Origin: Streptomyces sp. NBC_00306
GTDB lineage: Bacteria > Actinomycetota > Actinomycetes > Streptomycetales > Streptomycetaceae
Assembly: GCF_036169555.1 (NCBI RefSeq)
Contig: NZ_CP108032.1
Location: 248,001-312,000, forward strand
Length of the DNA stretch: 64,000 nucleotides
Direction of reading: 5' to 3'
In this document: one piece after another, positions 48,202 to 56,558 of the stretch
How the letters are laid out: every line of letters begins with the position of its first letter
How positions within the stretch are numbered: the first letter of the stretch is position 1
Translations under genes and position numbers: made by a program
The notes under the pieces: generated by a model
Told to the model about the DNA's origin: nothing
The model's database searches: none
The model's input: only the letters and a program-made list of their open reading frames with translations

Positions 48202-49167
48202 ATGACGGGCGACAAGGGGGCGGATCCCCCGCCGTCGAGTGAGCCGCCCGACGGCACCATCTCGGCCGGCTTGCGCACTCTTCCCCGTCCCGTGGCCGTG
48301 GCAGTAGGCGCGGGTGGGGTCCTCGGGGCGGCGCACGTCGGTATCGGACGCGCGCTGGAGCAGCGCGGGTTCGTTCCGGACATGATCGTCGGCACCTCGG
48401 TGGGCGCCCTCAACGGCGCCATCGCGGCCGCGCAGCCCGACAGGGCAGCACCGTGGCTCGACCACGTCTGGACCGGGTTGTGCCGCCGTGAGGTGTATCC
48501 CCTCGGCAACCCGACCTCACGGGCCAGCCTCTTCACCGATCGGGGCCTGCGCCGACTGATCGCCCGGTCAGGGCTGCCGTCCCGGATCGAGGAGCTCGCG
48601 GTCCCGTTCACCGCGGTGGCCATGGACCTGGTCACCGGTGTTCCGGTGCTGCTCGACCACGGAGACCTCGAGTCCGCGTTGCTGGCCAGCGCGGCCATTC
48701 CCGGGATCCTGCCCCCGGTCGACCGGGAGGGCAGGACGCTCGTCGACGGAGGAGTGATCGCCTACGTCCCCGTCCTGGCCGCCCTGCAGGCCGGGGCTGC
48801 CAGCGTCGTGGTGGTGTCGACCGGACCGGAGAGTTCCCCCTTGAGCCCTGTCGTGCCGCGCCGGCGAGCCGGTGCGATCGCCTCCAGGGCCGGGCTGCTG
48901 CTGATGCGCCATCAGGTCGAGCGTGATCTGCACGAAGTCGCCCGGCACATCCCGACCGTCGTGCTGCCGACCGGCATCGAGGTCTGGCCCGCGCCGTGGG
49001 ACTTCGGCCATTCCCAGCGGCTCATCAGCACTGCTTCCCGTACGGCGGGACGCTTCCTCGACGAGCTGCACGTCACCGGGCCTGGCCTGTATCGAGCCGA
49101 CGCCCCTGCGGCAACCGCCGACTTGGGCGAGGCATCGACATCCTCACCGTCGGGAGTTGCCCTGTGA
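48202..49167 (+). CDS. Patatin-like phospholipase
   Basis: About 321 residues. GAGGVLGAAHVGIGRAL supplies the oxyanion hole, GTSVGALNGA the nucleophile Ser (GxSxG) and VDGGV the Asp of the Ser-Asp dyad, as in the RssA/patatin family of lipid acyl hydrolases. The ATG at 48202 is chosen because residues upstream are low-complexity; starts at 48085 or 48103 are possible. It is the first gene of an operon in which the next gene overlaps its stop (GTGA at 49164). Confidence 0.9.
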   Translation: MTGDKGADPPPSSEPPDGTISAGLRTLPRPVAVAVGAGGVLGAAHVGIGRALEQRGFVPDMIVGTSVGALNGAIAAAQPDRAAPWLDHVWTGLCRREVYPLGNPTSRASLFTDRGLRRLIARSGLPSRIEELAVPFTAVAMDLVTGVPVLLDHGDLESALLASAAIPGILPPVDREGRTLVDGGVIAYVPVLAALQAGAASVVVVSTGPESSPLSPVVPRRRAGAIASRAGLLLMRHQVERDLHEVARHIPTVVLPTGIEVWPAPWDFGHSQRLISTASRTAGRFLDELHVTGPGLYRADAPAATADLGEASTSSPSGVAL

Positions 49168-50381
49168 GTACCATCGCGTTCCTCAACATCGCCATGCATG
49201 GTCGCGTCAACCCGACGCTGCCCGTAGTGGCCGAACTTGTCCGGCGCGGCCACACCGTCACCTATCACACCTCGCCCGCGTTCCGTGAGGAGATCGAGGC
49301 CCTCGGCGCGACGGTCTACCTCTACCCCGGGGGCGACCAGCCGCTCCCCGATCCGCCGACACCGATCACGTTGATGGAAGGGCTTGCGGGTACAGCCGCT
49401 CACTTGCTGCCCCCGGTGCTCACCGACCTGCGCCGCATTCGGCCCGACCTGATCGTTCACGACAGCGCCTGTCCCTGGGGAGCGGTCGCCGCCCGCGAGC
49501 TCAAGGTGCCTGCGGCGTCGTCGTTCACCACCTTCGCGTTCAACCGCCACGTGCCCAGCCCGACCGGCGGCTCGTGGGAGCTGCTGGCCGCGGCGATGAG
49601 CCAACCGGGCAGCCTTCGGGGCTACCTGCGTTCGCGCTGGGGGCTGCACCGCCGCTACGACACGAGCGGGCTGCCCCTGCTCGACATGGGGAACATCCGC
49701 CAGCCGCTCAACCTGGTCTACACGTCGCGGACGTTCCAGCCCGCTGCCGAGGAATTCGACCACTCCTACCGGTTCGTGGGACCGAGCATCGGCGCCCGCC
49801 CGGGCGACCTGTCGTTCCCGGCCGACCGGCTGCGGAATCCGGTGCTGTACGCGTCGCTCGGTACGGTGTTCAACGCCGCCCCGCACCTGCTGCGCAGCTT
49901 CGCCACCGGACTCGCCTCACTGGGCGCCAGTGTCATCGTCTCCACCGGACAGACCGATCCCACCGCCCTGGGTCCCTTGCCGGGCAATGTGCTCGCCCGC
50001 CGTTTTGTCCCTCAGCCGGAAGTCCTGGCCAACGCGGCGCTGTTCGTCACTCACGGCGGGATGAACAGCGTCAATGAGGCCATGTACGCCGGGGTTCCCA
50101 TGCTGGTGGTTCCCCAGGGTGCCGACCAGCCGATGGTGGCCCGACGCGTGGAAGAACTCGGCGCCGGCCTGTCCATCCGCAACGAGGACGTCACCGAAGA
50201 CTCCGTACGGGCCCTCGCCGAACGCCTGCTCCACACCCCCCGGTTCCGGACGGCCGCGGCCATGCTGCGGGGCGCCCAGCACCAGGCGGGTGGCTACCGG
50301 CGCGCCGCCGACGAGGTCGAACGGTATATCGCCGACACCGCCGGTCGGCCGGCTCCCGCCCACCCGTCACGGCGAGGCTGA
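49164..50381 (+). CDS. UDP-glycosyltransferase (MGT/GT1 family)
   Basis: 405 residues with the two-domain GT-B fold. The N-terminal acceptor domain starts STIAFLNIAMHGRVNPTLPVVAELVRRGHTVTYHTS. The C-terminal donor motif is FVTHGGMNSVNEAMYAGVPMLVVPQGADQP, including the HGG and terminal acidic-Gln region of macrolide-type glycosyltransferases. The GTG start overlaps the patatin stop. It probably glycosylates a lipid or small molecule. Genes on both sides suggest a lipid substrate. Confidence 0.95.
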   Translation: MSTIAFLNIAMHGRVNPTLPVVAELVRRGHTVTYHTSPAFREEIEALGATVYLYPGGDQPLPDPPTPITLMEGLAGTAAHLLPPVLTDLRRIRPDLIVHDSACPWGAVAARELKVPAASSFTTFAFNRHVPSPTGGSWELLAAAMSQPGSLRGYLRSRWGLHRRYDTSGLPLLDMGNIRQPLNLVYTSRTFQPAAEEFDHSYRFVGPSIGARPGDLSFPADRLRNPVLYASLGTVFNAAPHLLRSFATGLASLGASVIVSTGQTDPTALGPLPGNVLARRFVPQPEVLANAALFVTHGGMNSVNEAMYAGVPMLVVPQGADQPMVARRVEELGAGLSIRNEDVTEDSVRALAERLLHTPRFRTAAAMLRGAQHQAGGYRRAADEVERYIADTAGRPAPAHPSRRG

Positions 50382-50384
50382 GCC

Positions 50385-50867
50385 ATGACACTCGCCGTTC
50401 TGCTGCTGCTCGCCGGGATGTCGGAGGCCGCCGGGCGCATCCTGCCTCTGGCGGTGCGCCGACCGGGGATGTCGCGCACCCGGGTGGCCGGGCTGCTCTG
50501 TGCCGGCGGCCTCGTGGAAGGCGCCGTGTTCGCGTTGTGGCCGCTGACCGCATGGACCCTGGCCGGGCTGGTGCTGCCCTCGCCACCGACAGGCGCCGGG
50601 TTGGTCTGGACACCGGAGCTCGTCGCCCCGCTGATGCTCGCTGCCGTCCTCGCCTTCCCGTTGCTCGGCCCCCTCCTCCACCTGCTGCTCTTCGTCGGAG
50701 TCGGCGCCGGGCTGGTCGGCCCGCTCGCCGCGGCCACCGACGTGGGCTGGTGGGGCGCCGCCGGCTGCGTGGCCCTCGCCGGCACGGGGCTCGGTGTCGC
50801 CGTCGAGGCCGTCCGGCGTCTGGTCGTGAGGATCAGCGCCGCCGAGGCACGGGAGCAGGTCGCATGA
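50385..50867 (+). CDS. Small integral membrane protein
   Basis: 160 residues with about four hydrophobic segments (TLAVLLLLAGMSEAAG, VAGLLCAGGLVEGAVFALWPL, LVAPLMLAAVLAFPLLGPLLHLLLFVGVG split by a turn, GCVALAGTGLGVAVEAV). I recognise no family. It starts three bases after the glycosyltransferase stop and overlaps the next gene by four bases, so it belongs to the same operon and may anchor the enzymes or transport the product. Confidence 0.85.
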   Translation: MTLAVLLLLAGMSEAAGRILPLAVRRPGMSRTRVAGLLCAGGLVEGAVFALWPLTAWTLAGLVLPSPPTGAGLVWTPELVAPLMLAAVLAFPLLGPLLHLLLFVGVGAGLVGPLAAATDVGWWGAAGCVALAGTGLGVAVEAVRRLVVRISAAEAREQVA

Positions 50868-51802
50868 ACGGTTTCCTGCTCTGGGTCTTCGCGATCGGCC
50901 CCGCACTCCTCGCCGAAGCACTGCTGGCCCGCTACGAGGTACTGGCCTACGGCGCCGGCTGGCGGGCACCCACCACCCAGCTCCCGGAGGGCATGCCGTA
51001 CGCCCGAGGCGCGGCCCCCGACAGTCCCCCGCGCGCCTACCTGGTCTACCTGGACGGCATCGGCAAACGACGCGTTCGCGACAGCCGGGACGGCGGCCAA
51101 CTGGTCAAGGCCCTTCTCACCAGAGCCCCGGAACTGCGGGTTCTGGGACAGGTACAGCCCTACTCGCCACTGGCCGACCCGCTGGCCGACCGACCGGTGT
51201 GGGCGTGGCTGCGCCGACGCATCCAGCTGCTGCTGTTCCTGCACAATGTCATGCAGATCTTCGTCGCCGCCGACCAGCGGTACCGCCCCTTGTACAACCG
51301 GGCCGTCGGCAGCCAGATCTCCACGCAGCTCACGCTCGCCGGCTACCGGTCAGACAGCGGTGTCCCCGTGGTGCTGCTCAGTTACAGCGGCGGTGCCCAG
51401 GTCGCCGGCGGCGCGGTCGACGAACTGCACAGGCGCCTGCGCTCCCCGCTCCTGCTGATCACCCTCGGCGGGTTCCACAACGGCGCCAACGACCTCACCG
51501 GTGCCGAGCACCTGCATCAGCTCGGCAGTGCGCACGACCGGATCGCGCGGGTCGGTACCTGGATCTTCCCTCAACGCTGGCGGCTGTTCCGTTGGAGCGC
51601 GTGGAACCGGGCCCGCCGCGCCGGGAAGATCACCCTGCACCGGCTCGACCCCGCCACACACGTAGGGCCGCGCAGCTACATCAGCACGACAGCTCGGTTG
51701 CCCGACGGCCGCAGCCACCTCGACCGCACGGCCGACACCGTGGTCGCGATCATCCGCGCCCACGACGCTGCGAGCCCCGCCAAGGAGCGCTCGTCGTCGT
51801 GA
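50864..51802 (+). CDS. Putative membrane-anchored alpha/beta-hydrolase-like protein
   Basis: 312 residues. The N-terminal segment NGFLLWVFAIGPALLAEALLA is a likely signal anchor. A core with YLVYLDGIGKRR, VPVVLLSYSGGAQVAGGAVDEL and LITLGGFHNGANDL resembles an alpha/beta hydrolase in which SYSGG would be the nucleophile elbow. No confident family. The start overlaps the previous stop (ATGA at 50864) and its stop overlaps the TetR start. It probably acts on the same lipid-like substrate as the patatin and glycosyltransferase. Confidence 0.8.
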   Translation: MNGFLLWVFAIGPALLAEALLARYEVLAYGAGWRAPTTQLPEGMPYARGAAPDSPPRAYLVYLDGIGKRRVRDSRDGGQLVKALLTRAPELRVLGQVQPYSPLADPLADRPVWAWLRRRIQLLLFLHNVMQIFVAADQRYRPLYNRAVGSQISTQLTLAGYRSDSGVPVVLLSYSGGAQVAGGAVDELHRRLRSPLLLITLGGFHNGANDLTGAEHLHQLGSAHDRIARVGTWIFPQRWRLFRWSAWNRARRAGKITLHRLDPATHVGPRSYISTTARLPDGRSHLDRTADTVVAIIRAHDAASPAKERSSS

Positions 51803-52434
51803 GCGTCTCGGCCGGAGTGCGCGGTGCAGGACGCCCGGGCGGGGGCCGCCGTCCGGGACACAGCAACACCAGGGCTCTGATCCTCACAGCTGCGCTGGAA
51901 CTCTTCGCCGCCAAGGGCTATGCGGGCGCCACGCTGCGCGGGATCGCCGAACGGGCAGACGTGGACCCGGCGTTGATCCACCACTTCTTCGACAACAAGG
52001 GCGGCCTCTTCCGGCACGCCGTTGCCTCGCGGATCGATCTGTCCACTCTCTTCGGCTCTCTGACGGACAAGGACGCTGCCGGCCCGAAGAACCGGGGCGA
52101 GTGGATCGCCCGGACCTTCCTCTCCTACTGGGAGGACGAGTCGACCCGCCCGGCGCTGGTCGCCGTCTTCCGGACCGGCTTGGCGGACGAGCCGGTCGCC
52201 AAGGAGTTCCACCACCACATCGAAAGAGCCCTCGCATCGTGTCTTGCCCGACTCGCCCCCGAAAAGACCGCACGGACACCGGAGTTGCCGTCCCTGGTGT
52301 CCGCGCATCTCGTCGGCCTCGTCATGCTGCGCTACGTCTGCCCGATGGAGCCACTCGCCTCGCTCGACTTCGAGGAACTGATGACGCTGCTCGCCCGCGC
52401 CATCGACATTCTTGTCGACGAGCCCAGGTCATAG
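51799..52434 (+). CDS. TetR-family regulator, last gene of the patatin operon
   Basis: 211 residues from a GTG at 51799 overlapping the previous stop. After a Gly/Arg-rich N-terminus of about 20 residues comes the helix-turn-helix NTRALILTAALELFAAKGYAGATLRGIAERADVDPALIHHFFDNKGGLFRHAV; the C-terminal domain belongs to the TetR_C_17-like group with APEKTARTPELPSLVSAHLVGLVMLRYV. As the distal gene it probably feeds back on this operon. No clear operator was found. Confidence 0.92.
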   Translation: MSVSAGVRGAGRPGGGRRPGHSNTRALILTAALELFAAKGYAGATLRGIAERADVDPALIHHFFDNKGGLFRHAVASRIDLSTLFGSLTDKDAAGPKNRGEWIARTFLSYWEDESTRPALVAVFRTGLADEPVAKEFHHHIERALASCLARLAPEKTARTPELPSLVSAHLVGLVMLRYVCPMEPLASLDFEELMTLLARAIDILVDEPRS

Positions 52435-52517
52435 ACGGGCGGACGCATGCAGCCCGCCTCCCGTCGCGGTCGGCGACGAGGAGACGGGCGGTGGTGGTCC
52501 GGCTCGGCCGGATCGCC

Positions 52518-52991
52518 TCAGCCGAACATGCCGGGCCGGTAGTCCCCGGCAGGCTGCTGGTTGATGACGTTGATGCGGTTGTAGGCGTTGATGATCGCGA
52601 TCAGCGAGATCAGCGCGGCGAGTTCGTCCTCGTCGAAGTGCTTGGCTGCCTTCTCCCAGACCTCGTCCGGAACACCGCCCGCGGCGTCCGCGATGCGGGT
52701 GCCCTGCTCGGCGAGTTCCAGGGCGGCGCGCTCGGCGTCGGTGAACACCTTGGCCTCGCGCCAGGCCGCCACCAGGTTCAGACGCTGCTGCGTCTCACCG
52801 GCCTCGACGGCGTCCTTGGTGTGCATGTCCGTGCAGAAACCGCAGCCGTTGATCTGACTGGCCCGGATCTTCACCAGTTCCTGGGTCGTGACCGGCAGGG
52901 TCGAGTCGGCCACCACCTTGTTGGCCGAGTTGAGGTGCTTCATGACCTTGCCCGCAAGGGCGTTACCGAAGTAGTTGACGCGCGATTCCAT
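52518..52991 (-). CDS. Carboxymuconolactone decarboxylase / AhpD-like protein
   Basis: 157 residues. INGCGFCTDMHTKDAVEAGE holds the CxxC and His of the AhpD-like peroxidase/decarboxylase fold, with LVKIRASQ before it and AIINAYNRINV after. This family is one of the three standard partners of ECF41 sigma factors. The ATG is at 52991. A TGTCACG-N16-GGTC promoter ends 40 bp upstream. The sigma gene is divergent, 278 bp away. Confidence 0.95.
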   Translation of the reverse strand: MESRVNYFGNALAGKVMKHLNSANKVVADSTLPVTTQELVKIRASQINGCGFCTDMHTKDAVEAGETQQRLNLVAAWREAKVFTDAERAALELAEQGTRIADAAGGVPDEVWEKAAKHFDEDELAALISLIAIINAYNRINVINQQPAGDYRPGMFG

Positions 52992-53030
52992 GGGGGGATC
53001 CCTTCGATGCAGAGGCAGTTACACCGAACT

Positions 53031-53057
53031 GACCGGGCTCACCCGCCGACCGTGACA
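53031..53057 (-). promoter_or_regulatory. ECF41-type promoter for the carboxymuconolactone decarboxylase gene
   Basis: TGTCACG, 16 bp, GGTC on the minus strand, 40 bp before the ATG at 52991. Confidence 0.75.
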
Positions 53058-53269
53058 CCACAGGGTGTGACGTGCGTCTCCTCGGGTGGCTCTCCAGTGG
53101 ATCCACGGGGACGCGGGTCGGTGCGCACACCCGACGCAACAGCGTCGACGTGCCCCCGCAGCAGCTATCCGAAAGGGAATAGACCCAGGTCAGAGGCAGT
53201 GTGGGCAACCTCGGCCGAGAAGCGTGCCGCCCACAACGGTTGTAGGATTAACGTGCGGAAAGGGGCGCT

Positions 53270-54166
53270 ATGGACCCGGAAGAGGACACCGATTCGCTCG
53301 AGAGAGCGACCCGGGATTTCATGGAGGCCCGTCCTCAGTTGTTCGGTGTCGCCTATCGCGTACTCGGAAGTTCGGTGGAGGCCGAAGACATCCTCCAGGA
53401 GGCCTGGCTGCGGTGGCAGAACACCGACCGCCGGGACATCGTGGAACCGAAAGCCTTTCTGACGACCGTCACCACCCGGCTCGCGATCAACGTGGCCCAG
53501 TCCGCCCGAGTCCGCCGGGAAGCGTACATAGGCCCATGGCTGCCCGAGCCGGTCGACACCAGCCGGGACCCGACGGTGGGCGCGGAACGCGCCGAGGCGG
53601 TCGAGATGGCGGTCCTTCTCGTCCTCGAGAAGCTGAACCCGGTGGAGCGGGCCGCCTATGTCCTGCGAGAAGCGTTCGACTACCCCTATGCGCAGATCGC
53701 GGACATCCTGGACACCAGTGAGCCCAACACCCGCCAGCTGGTGAGCCGGGCGCGCAAACACCTGGCAACCGAACGCAGAGAGCCGGTCGACCCGGCCGAA
53801 CACCGGCGCCTGCTCGAGGGATTCCTCGCAGCGGCGCAGACGGGTGATCTGGCCACGCTCGAGCACATCCTCTCCGAGGACGTCGTCAGCTACGCCGACG
53901 GTGGCGGCGCGCGAGGCGCGTCGAAGATCCCGGTCGTGGGACGTGAGCACGTGTCCAAGTACCTCAAGGCATTCGCCCCGCGCTTCTGGCCGGGGTCGGA
54001 CAGCACGTGGGTCGAGGCCAACGGCCGACCCGCCGTGCTGGTCACCTCCGAGGGCAAGGCGGTCGCCCTGCTGTCCATCGACGTATCGGCCCACGGCGTC
54101 GAGCGGATCATGTGGGTGATGAGTCCGGCCAAGCTGGCGCCCTACGTCACGTCACTCGCTGCCTGA
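53270..54166 (+). CDS. sigJ: ECF41-group RNA polymerase sigma factor
   Basis: 298 residues. Sigma-2 (FMEARPQLFGVAYRVLGSSVEAEDILQEAWLRW), the linker motif WLPEP, sigma-4 (LNPVERAAYVLREAFDYPYAQIADILDTSEPNTRQLVSRARKHL) and a fused C-terminal NTF2/SnoaL domain (about 185-298) with the DGGG motif. This is the ECF41 architecture, in which the C-terminal domain replaces an anti-sigma factor. The usual NPDKL motif near the end reads SPAKL. The ATG is at 53270. It directs promoters of the TGTCACA-N16-CGTC type; six related sites are in this window. An oxidoreductase gene follows by 26 bp. Confidence 0.96.
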   Translation: MDPEEDTDSLERATRDFMEARPQLFGVAYRVLGSSVEAEDILQEAWLRWQNTDRRDIVEPKAFLTTVTTRLAINVAQSARVRREAYIGPWLPEPVDTSRDPTVGAERAEAVEMAVLLVLEKLNPVERAAYVLREAFDYPYAQIADILDTSEPNTRQLVSRARKHLATERREPVDPAEHRRLLEGFLAAAQTGDLATLEHILSEDVVSYADGGGARGASKIPVVGREHVSKYLKAFAPRFWPGSDSTWVEANGRPAVLVTSEGKAVALLSIDVSAHGVERIMWVMSPAKLAPYVTSLAA

Positions 54167-54192
54167 ACCCCGATCGAAAGGCGAGGAACATA

Positions 54193-55425
54193 GTGTCTCC
54201 TGCGACCGGTTGCGTGATCGTCGGCGGCGGTCTGGCCGCGGGAAAGGCGGCGGCCGCCCTGCGCAAGCACGGCCACGACGGCCCCGTCCTCATCATCGCA
54301 GCGGAGGGTGAGCGGCCCTACATCCGGCCGCCGCTGTCGAAGGGCTATCTGCTGGGCAAGGAGGAGCGTGAATCGATCTTCGTGCACTCCGCGGACTGGT
54401 ATCCCGAGCACGACGTCGAACTGCTGCTGAGCACGACCGTGATCTCCCTGGACCTGAAAGCGAAGGAAGTGGTGCTGGACAGCGGCCGCCGGGTGCCGTA
54501 CGCCAAGCTTCTGCTGGCCACCGGGTCCTCCCCCCGCCGCCTGGAGGTTCCCGGGGCCGACCTGGGAAATGTGCTCTATCTGCGTCGCGTGGGGGACAGC
54601 GAGCGCCTCAAGGCCGCCTTCACCGCGGGTGCGAAGATCGTGGTGATCGGCGACGGCTGGATCGGTCTGGAGACCGCCGCCGCCGCACGCATCGCCGGAG
54701 CGGAGGTGACCGTACTCGGGCACGGGGAGCTGCCCTTGATCAAGGTGCTCGGGCGAGAGGCGGCACAGGTGTTCGCCGGTCTCCACACCGAACACGGGGT
54801 CTTGCTGCTTCCCGGGGTGGAGGTCGAGCGCCTGGTCGGGACCGAGGGCCGGGTCAGCGGTGTGCAGCTCGCCGACGGCCGGCTGCTGCCCGCCGATGCC
54901 GTGGTCGTCGGCGTGGGCATCACCCCCAACGTCGAGCTCGCGCAGCAGGCCGATATCGAGGTCGACAACGGCATCATCACCGACCGGCACCTTCGGACGT
55001 CGGCACCCGACGTGTGGGCAGCCGGCGACGTGGCCAACGCCTTCCACCCGTGGCTCGAACGCCACATCCGTGTCGAGCACTGGGCCAACGCGCAGAACCA
55101 ACCGGCCACGGCCGCGCGGAACATGCTCGGCGAGGACGTCGCGTACGAGCGGCTGCCGTACTTCTACACCGATCAGTACGACCTGGGCATGGAGTACACC
55201 GGCTATGTCGACCGGGGCCACTACGACCGTGTGGTCTTCCGCGGCGACAAGGAGAACCGGAAGTTCATCGCCTTCTGGATGTCAGGCCGGCGGGTGCTCG
55301 CCGGCATGCCGGTCAACGTGTGGGACGTCATCGGCCCGATCCGTGACCTGATCCGGTCCCGGACCGACGTCGATGACGCCGCTCTCGCCGACCCCGACGT
55401 GCCCCTGGACAGTCTGCTGCCCTGA
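54193..55425 (+). CDS. FAD-dependent pyridine nucleotide-disulfide oxidoreductase (ferredoxin reductase type)
   Basis: 410 residues starting at a GTG at 54193 (GAGG upstream). CVIVGGGLAAGKAAAALR binds FAD, LLATGSSPRRLEVPG and KIVVIGDGWIGLETAAAARIAGAEVTVLG bind NAD(P)H and WAAGDVANAFHP is the second FAD motif. The C-terminal reductase domain is of the rubredoxin/Rieske ferredoxin reductase type. It is downstream of sigJ and probably in the same transcript; it is the oxidoreductase partner known for ECF41 groups. There is no ferredoxin gene nearby. Confidence 0.95.
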   Translation: MSPATGCVIVGGGLAAGKAAAALRKHGHDGPVLIIAAEGERPYIRPPLSKGYLLGKEERESIFVHSADWYPEHDVELLLSTTVISLDLKAKEVVLDSGRRVPYAKLLLATGSSPRRLEVPGADLGNVLYLRRVGDSERLKAAFTAGAKIVVIGDGWIGLETAAAARIAGAEVTVLGHGELPLIKVLGREAAQVFAGLHTEHGVLLLPGVEVERLVGTEGRVSGVQLADGRLLPADAVVVGVGITPNVELAQQADIEVDNGIITDRHLRTSAPDVWAAGDVANAFHPWLERHIRVEHWANAQNQPATAARNMLGEDVAYERLPYFYTDQYDLGMEYTGYVDRGHYDRVVFRGDKENRKFIAFWMSGRRVLAGMPVNVWDVIGPIRDLIRSRTDVDDAALADPDVPLDSLLP

Positions 55426-55516
55426 CAGGACGAACCCGACCCGTGCCCGGTGGGTTGCTGTGCGGTCGTACATGGCGAGCCGGCCACGCCCTCCGGGGAC
55501 GGGATCAACCGAGGTG

Positions 55517-55543
55517 CGTCACACACTCGGACGCTGTCCTGTC
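55517..55543 (+). promoter_or_regulatory. ECF41-type promoter for the epimerase gene
   Basis: CGTCACA, 16 bp, TGTC; one base differs from consensus in each element. It lies about 85 bp before the ATG at 55629. Confidence 0.6.
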
Positions 55544-55628
55544 CTTGTGAGTACAGACACCGTCGATCGGCGCAGCGATCGCGCTCAACCACGCTGCGCC
55601 GCCGCGAGACTCCGAGAGGAAACCCATC

Positions 55629-56378
55629 ATGAAGGTTGTCGTCATAGGAGGAACCGGCCTCATCGGTTCGAAGCTGGTGAGCAAGCTCGCCGAACACGGT
55701 CACGAGGCGGTACCGGCCTCCCCCGACAGTGGTGTGAACACGCTGACGGGTGAGGGCCTGGCCGAGGTCCTCGAAGACGCCGCCGTCGTGGTGGACGTCT
55801 CCAACTCCCCCTCCTTCGCGGACGACGACGTGATGGCGTTCTTCCGCACCTCCACCTCGAACCTCCTCGCGGCCGAGAAGGAGGCCGGTGTCGGCCACCA
55901 TGTCGCGCTGTCCGTCGTCGGCACGGACCGTCTCCAGGAGAGCGGCTACTTCCGTGCGAAGCAGGCACAGGAGGACCTGATCAAGGAATCCGGAATTCCT
56001 TACTCCATCGTCCATGCCACGCAGTTCTTCGAGTTCATGAAGGGCATCACGGCGGCGGCGACCAAGGACGACGACACGGTGCACCTGGCCCCGATCAAGA
56101 TCCAGCCCATCTGCTCCGACGACGTCGCAGCAGCAGTGGGGCGCTCCGCGGTCGGCAACCCGCTCAACGGTGTCGTCGAGGTGGCCGGCGCCGACACGTT
56201 CCAGCTGGACGAGCTGATCCGTACACATCTGGCGGCCATGAACGACCCTCGCACCGTCGTGTCGGACCCCCGGGCCCCGTACTTCGGTGCGCAGCTCGAG
56301 GAGACCACACTGCTCCCCGGCGCCGACGCCCGTATCGGCGAGATCCGCTTCGCCGACTGGGTCGCCCAGCAGCAGTAG
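55629..56378 (+). CDS. NAD(P)H-binding atypical SDR (epimerase-like)
   Basis: 249 residues. KVVVIGGTGLIGSKLVSKLAEHGHEAV is the Rossmann motif of the NmrA/SDR_a5-like family; SVVGTDRLQESGYFRAKQAQEDLIKESGIPYSIVHATQFFEFM contains the YxxK-like catalytic segment. It is the epimerase partner commonly found with ECF41 sigma factors. A paralogue lies at 59253-59981. The ATG is at 55629. The substrate is unknown. Confidence 0.94.
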   Translation: MKVVVIGGTGLIGSKLVSKLAEHGHEAVPASPDSGVNTLTGEGLAEVLEDAAVVVDVSNSPSFADDDVMAFFRTSTSNLLAAEKEAGVGHHVALSVVGTDRLQESGYFRAKQAQEDLIKESGIPYSIVHATQFFEFMKGITAAATKDDDTVHLAPIKIQPICSDDVAAAVGRSAVGNPLNGVVEVAGADTFQLDELIRTHLAAMNDPRTVVSDPRAPYFGAQLEETTLLPGADARIGEIRFADWVAQQQ

Positions 56379-56498
56379 GCACGGTGGGGCCGTGTGCGCT
56401 GTCCGTCACACGATGTCGGCACACCGTGCTGCGTCCGGACGCGACCACACCACCTGCGCGCTCATCGGCGCACCGAGGCACCGAGGCACCGGGCCCGG

Positions 56499-56525
56499 TG
56501 TCACAAACAGCGGGGTCAACCGGTC
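56499..56525 (+). promoter_or_regulatory. ECF41-type promoter for the FAD-binding oxidoreductase gene
   Basis: TGTCACA, 16 bp, GGTC, 34 bp before the GTG at 56559. Confidence 0.75.
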
Positions 56526-56558
56526 GTACTCAGTGACGACCCAAGGATCGGAGCGAAT

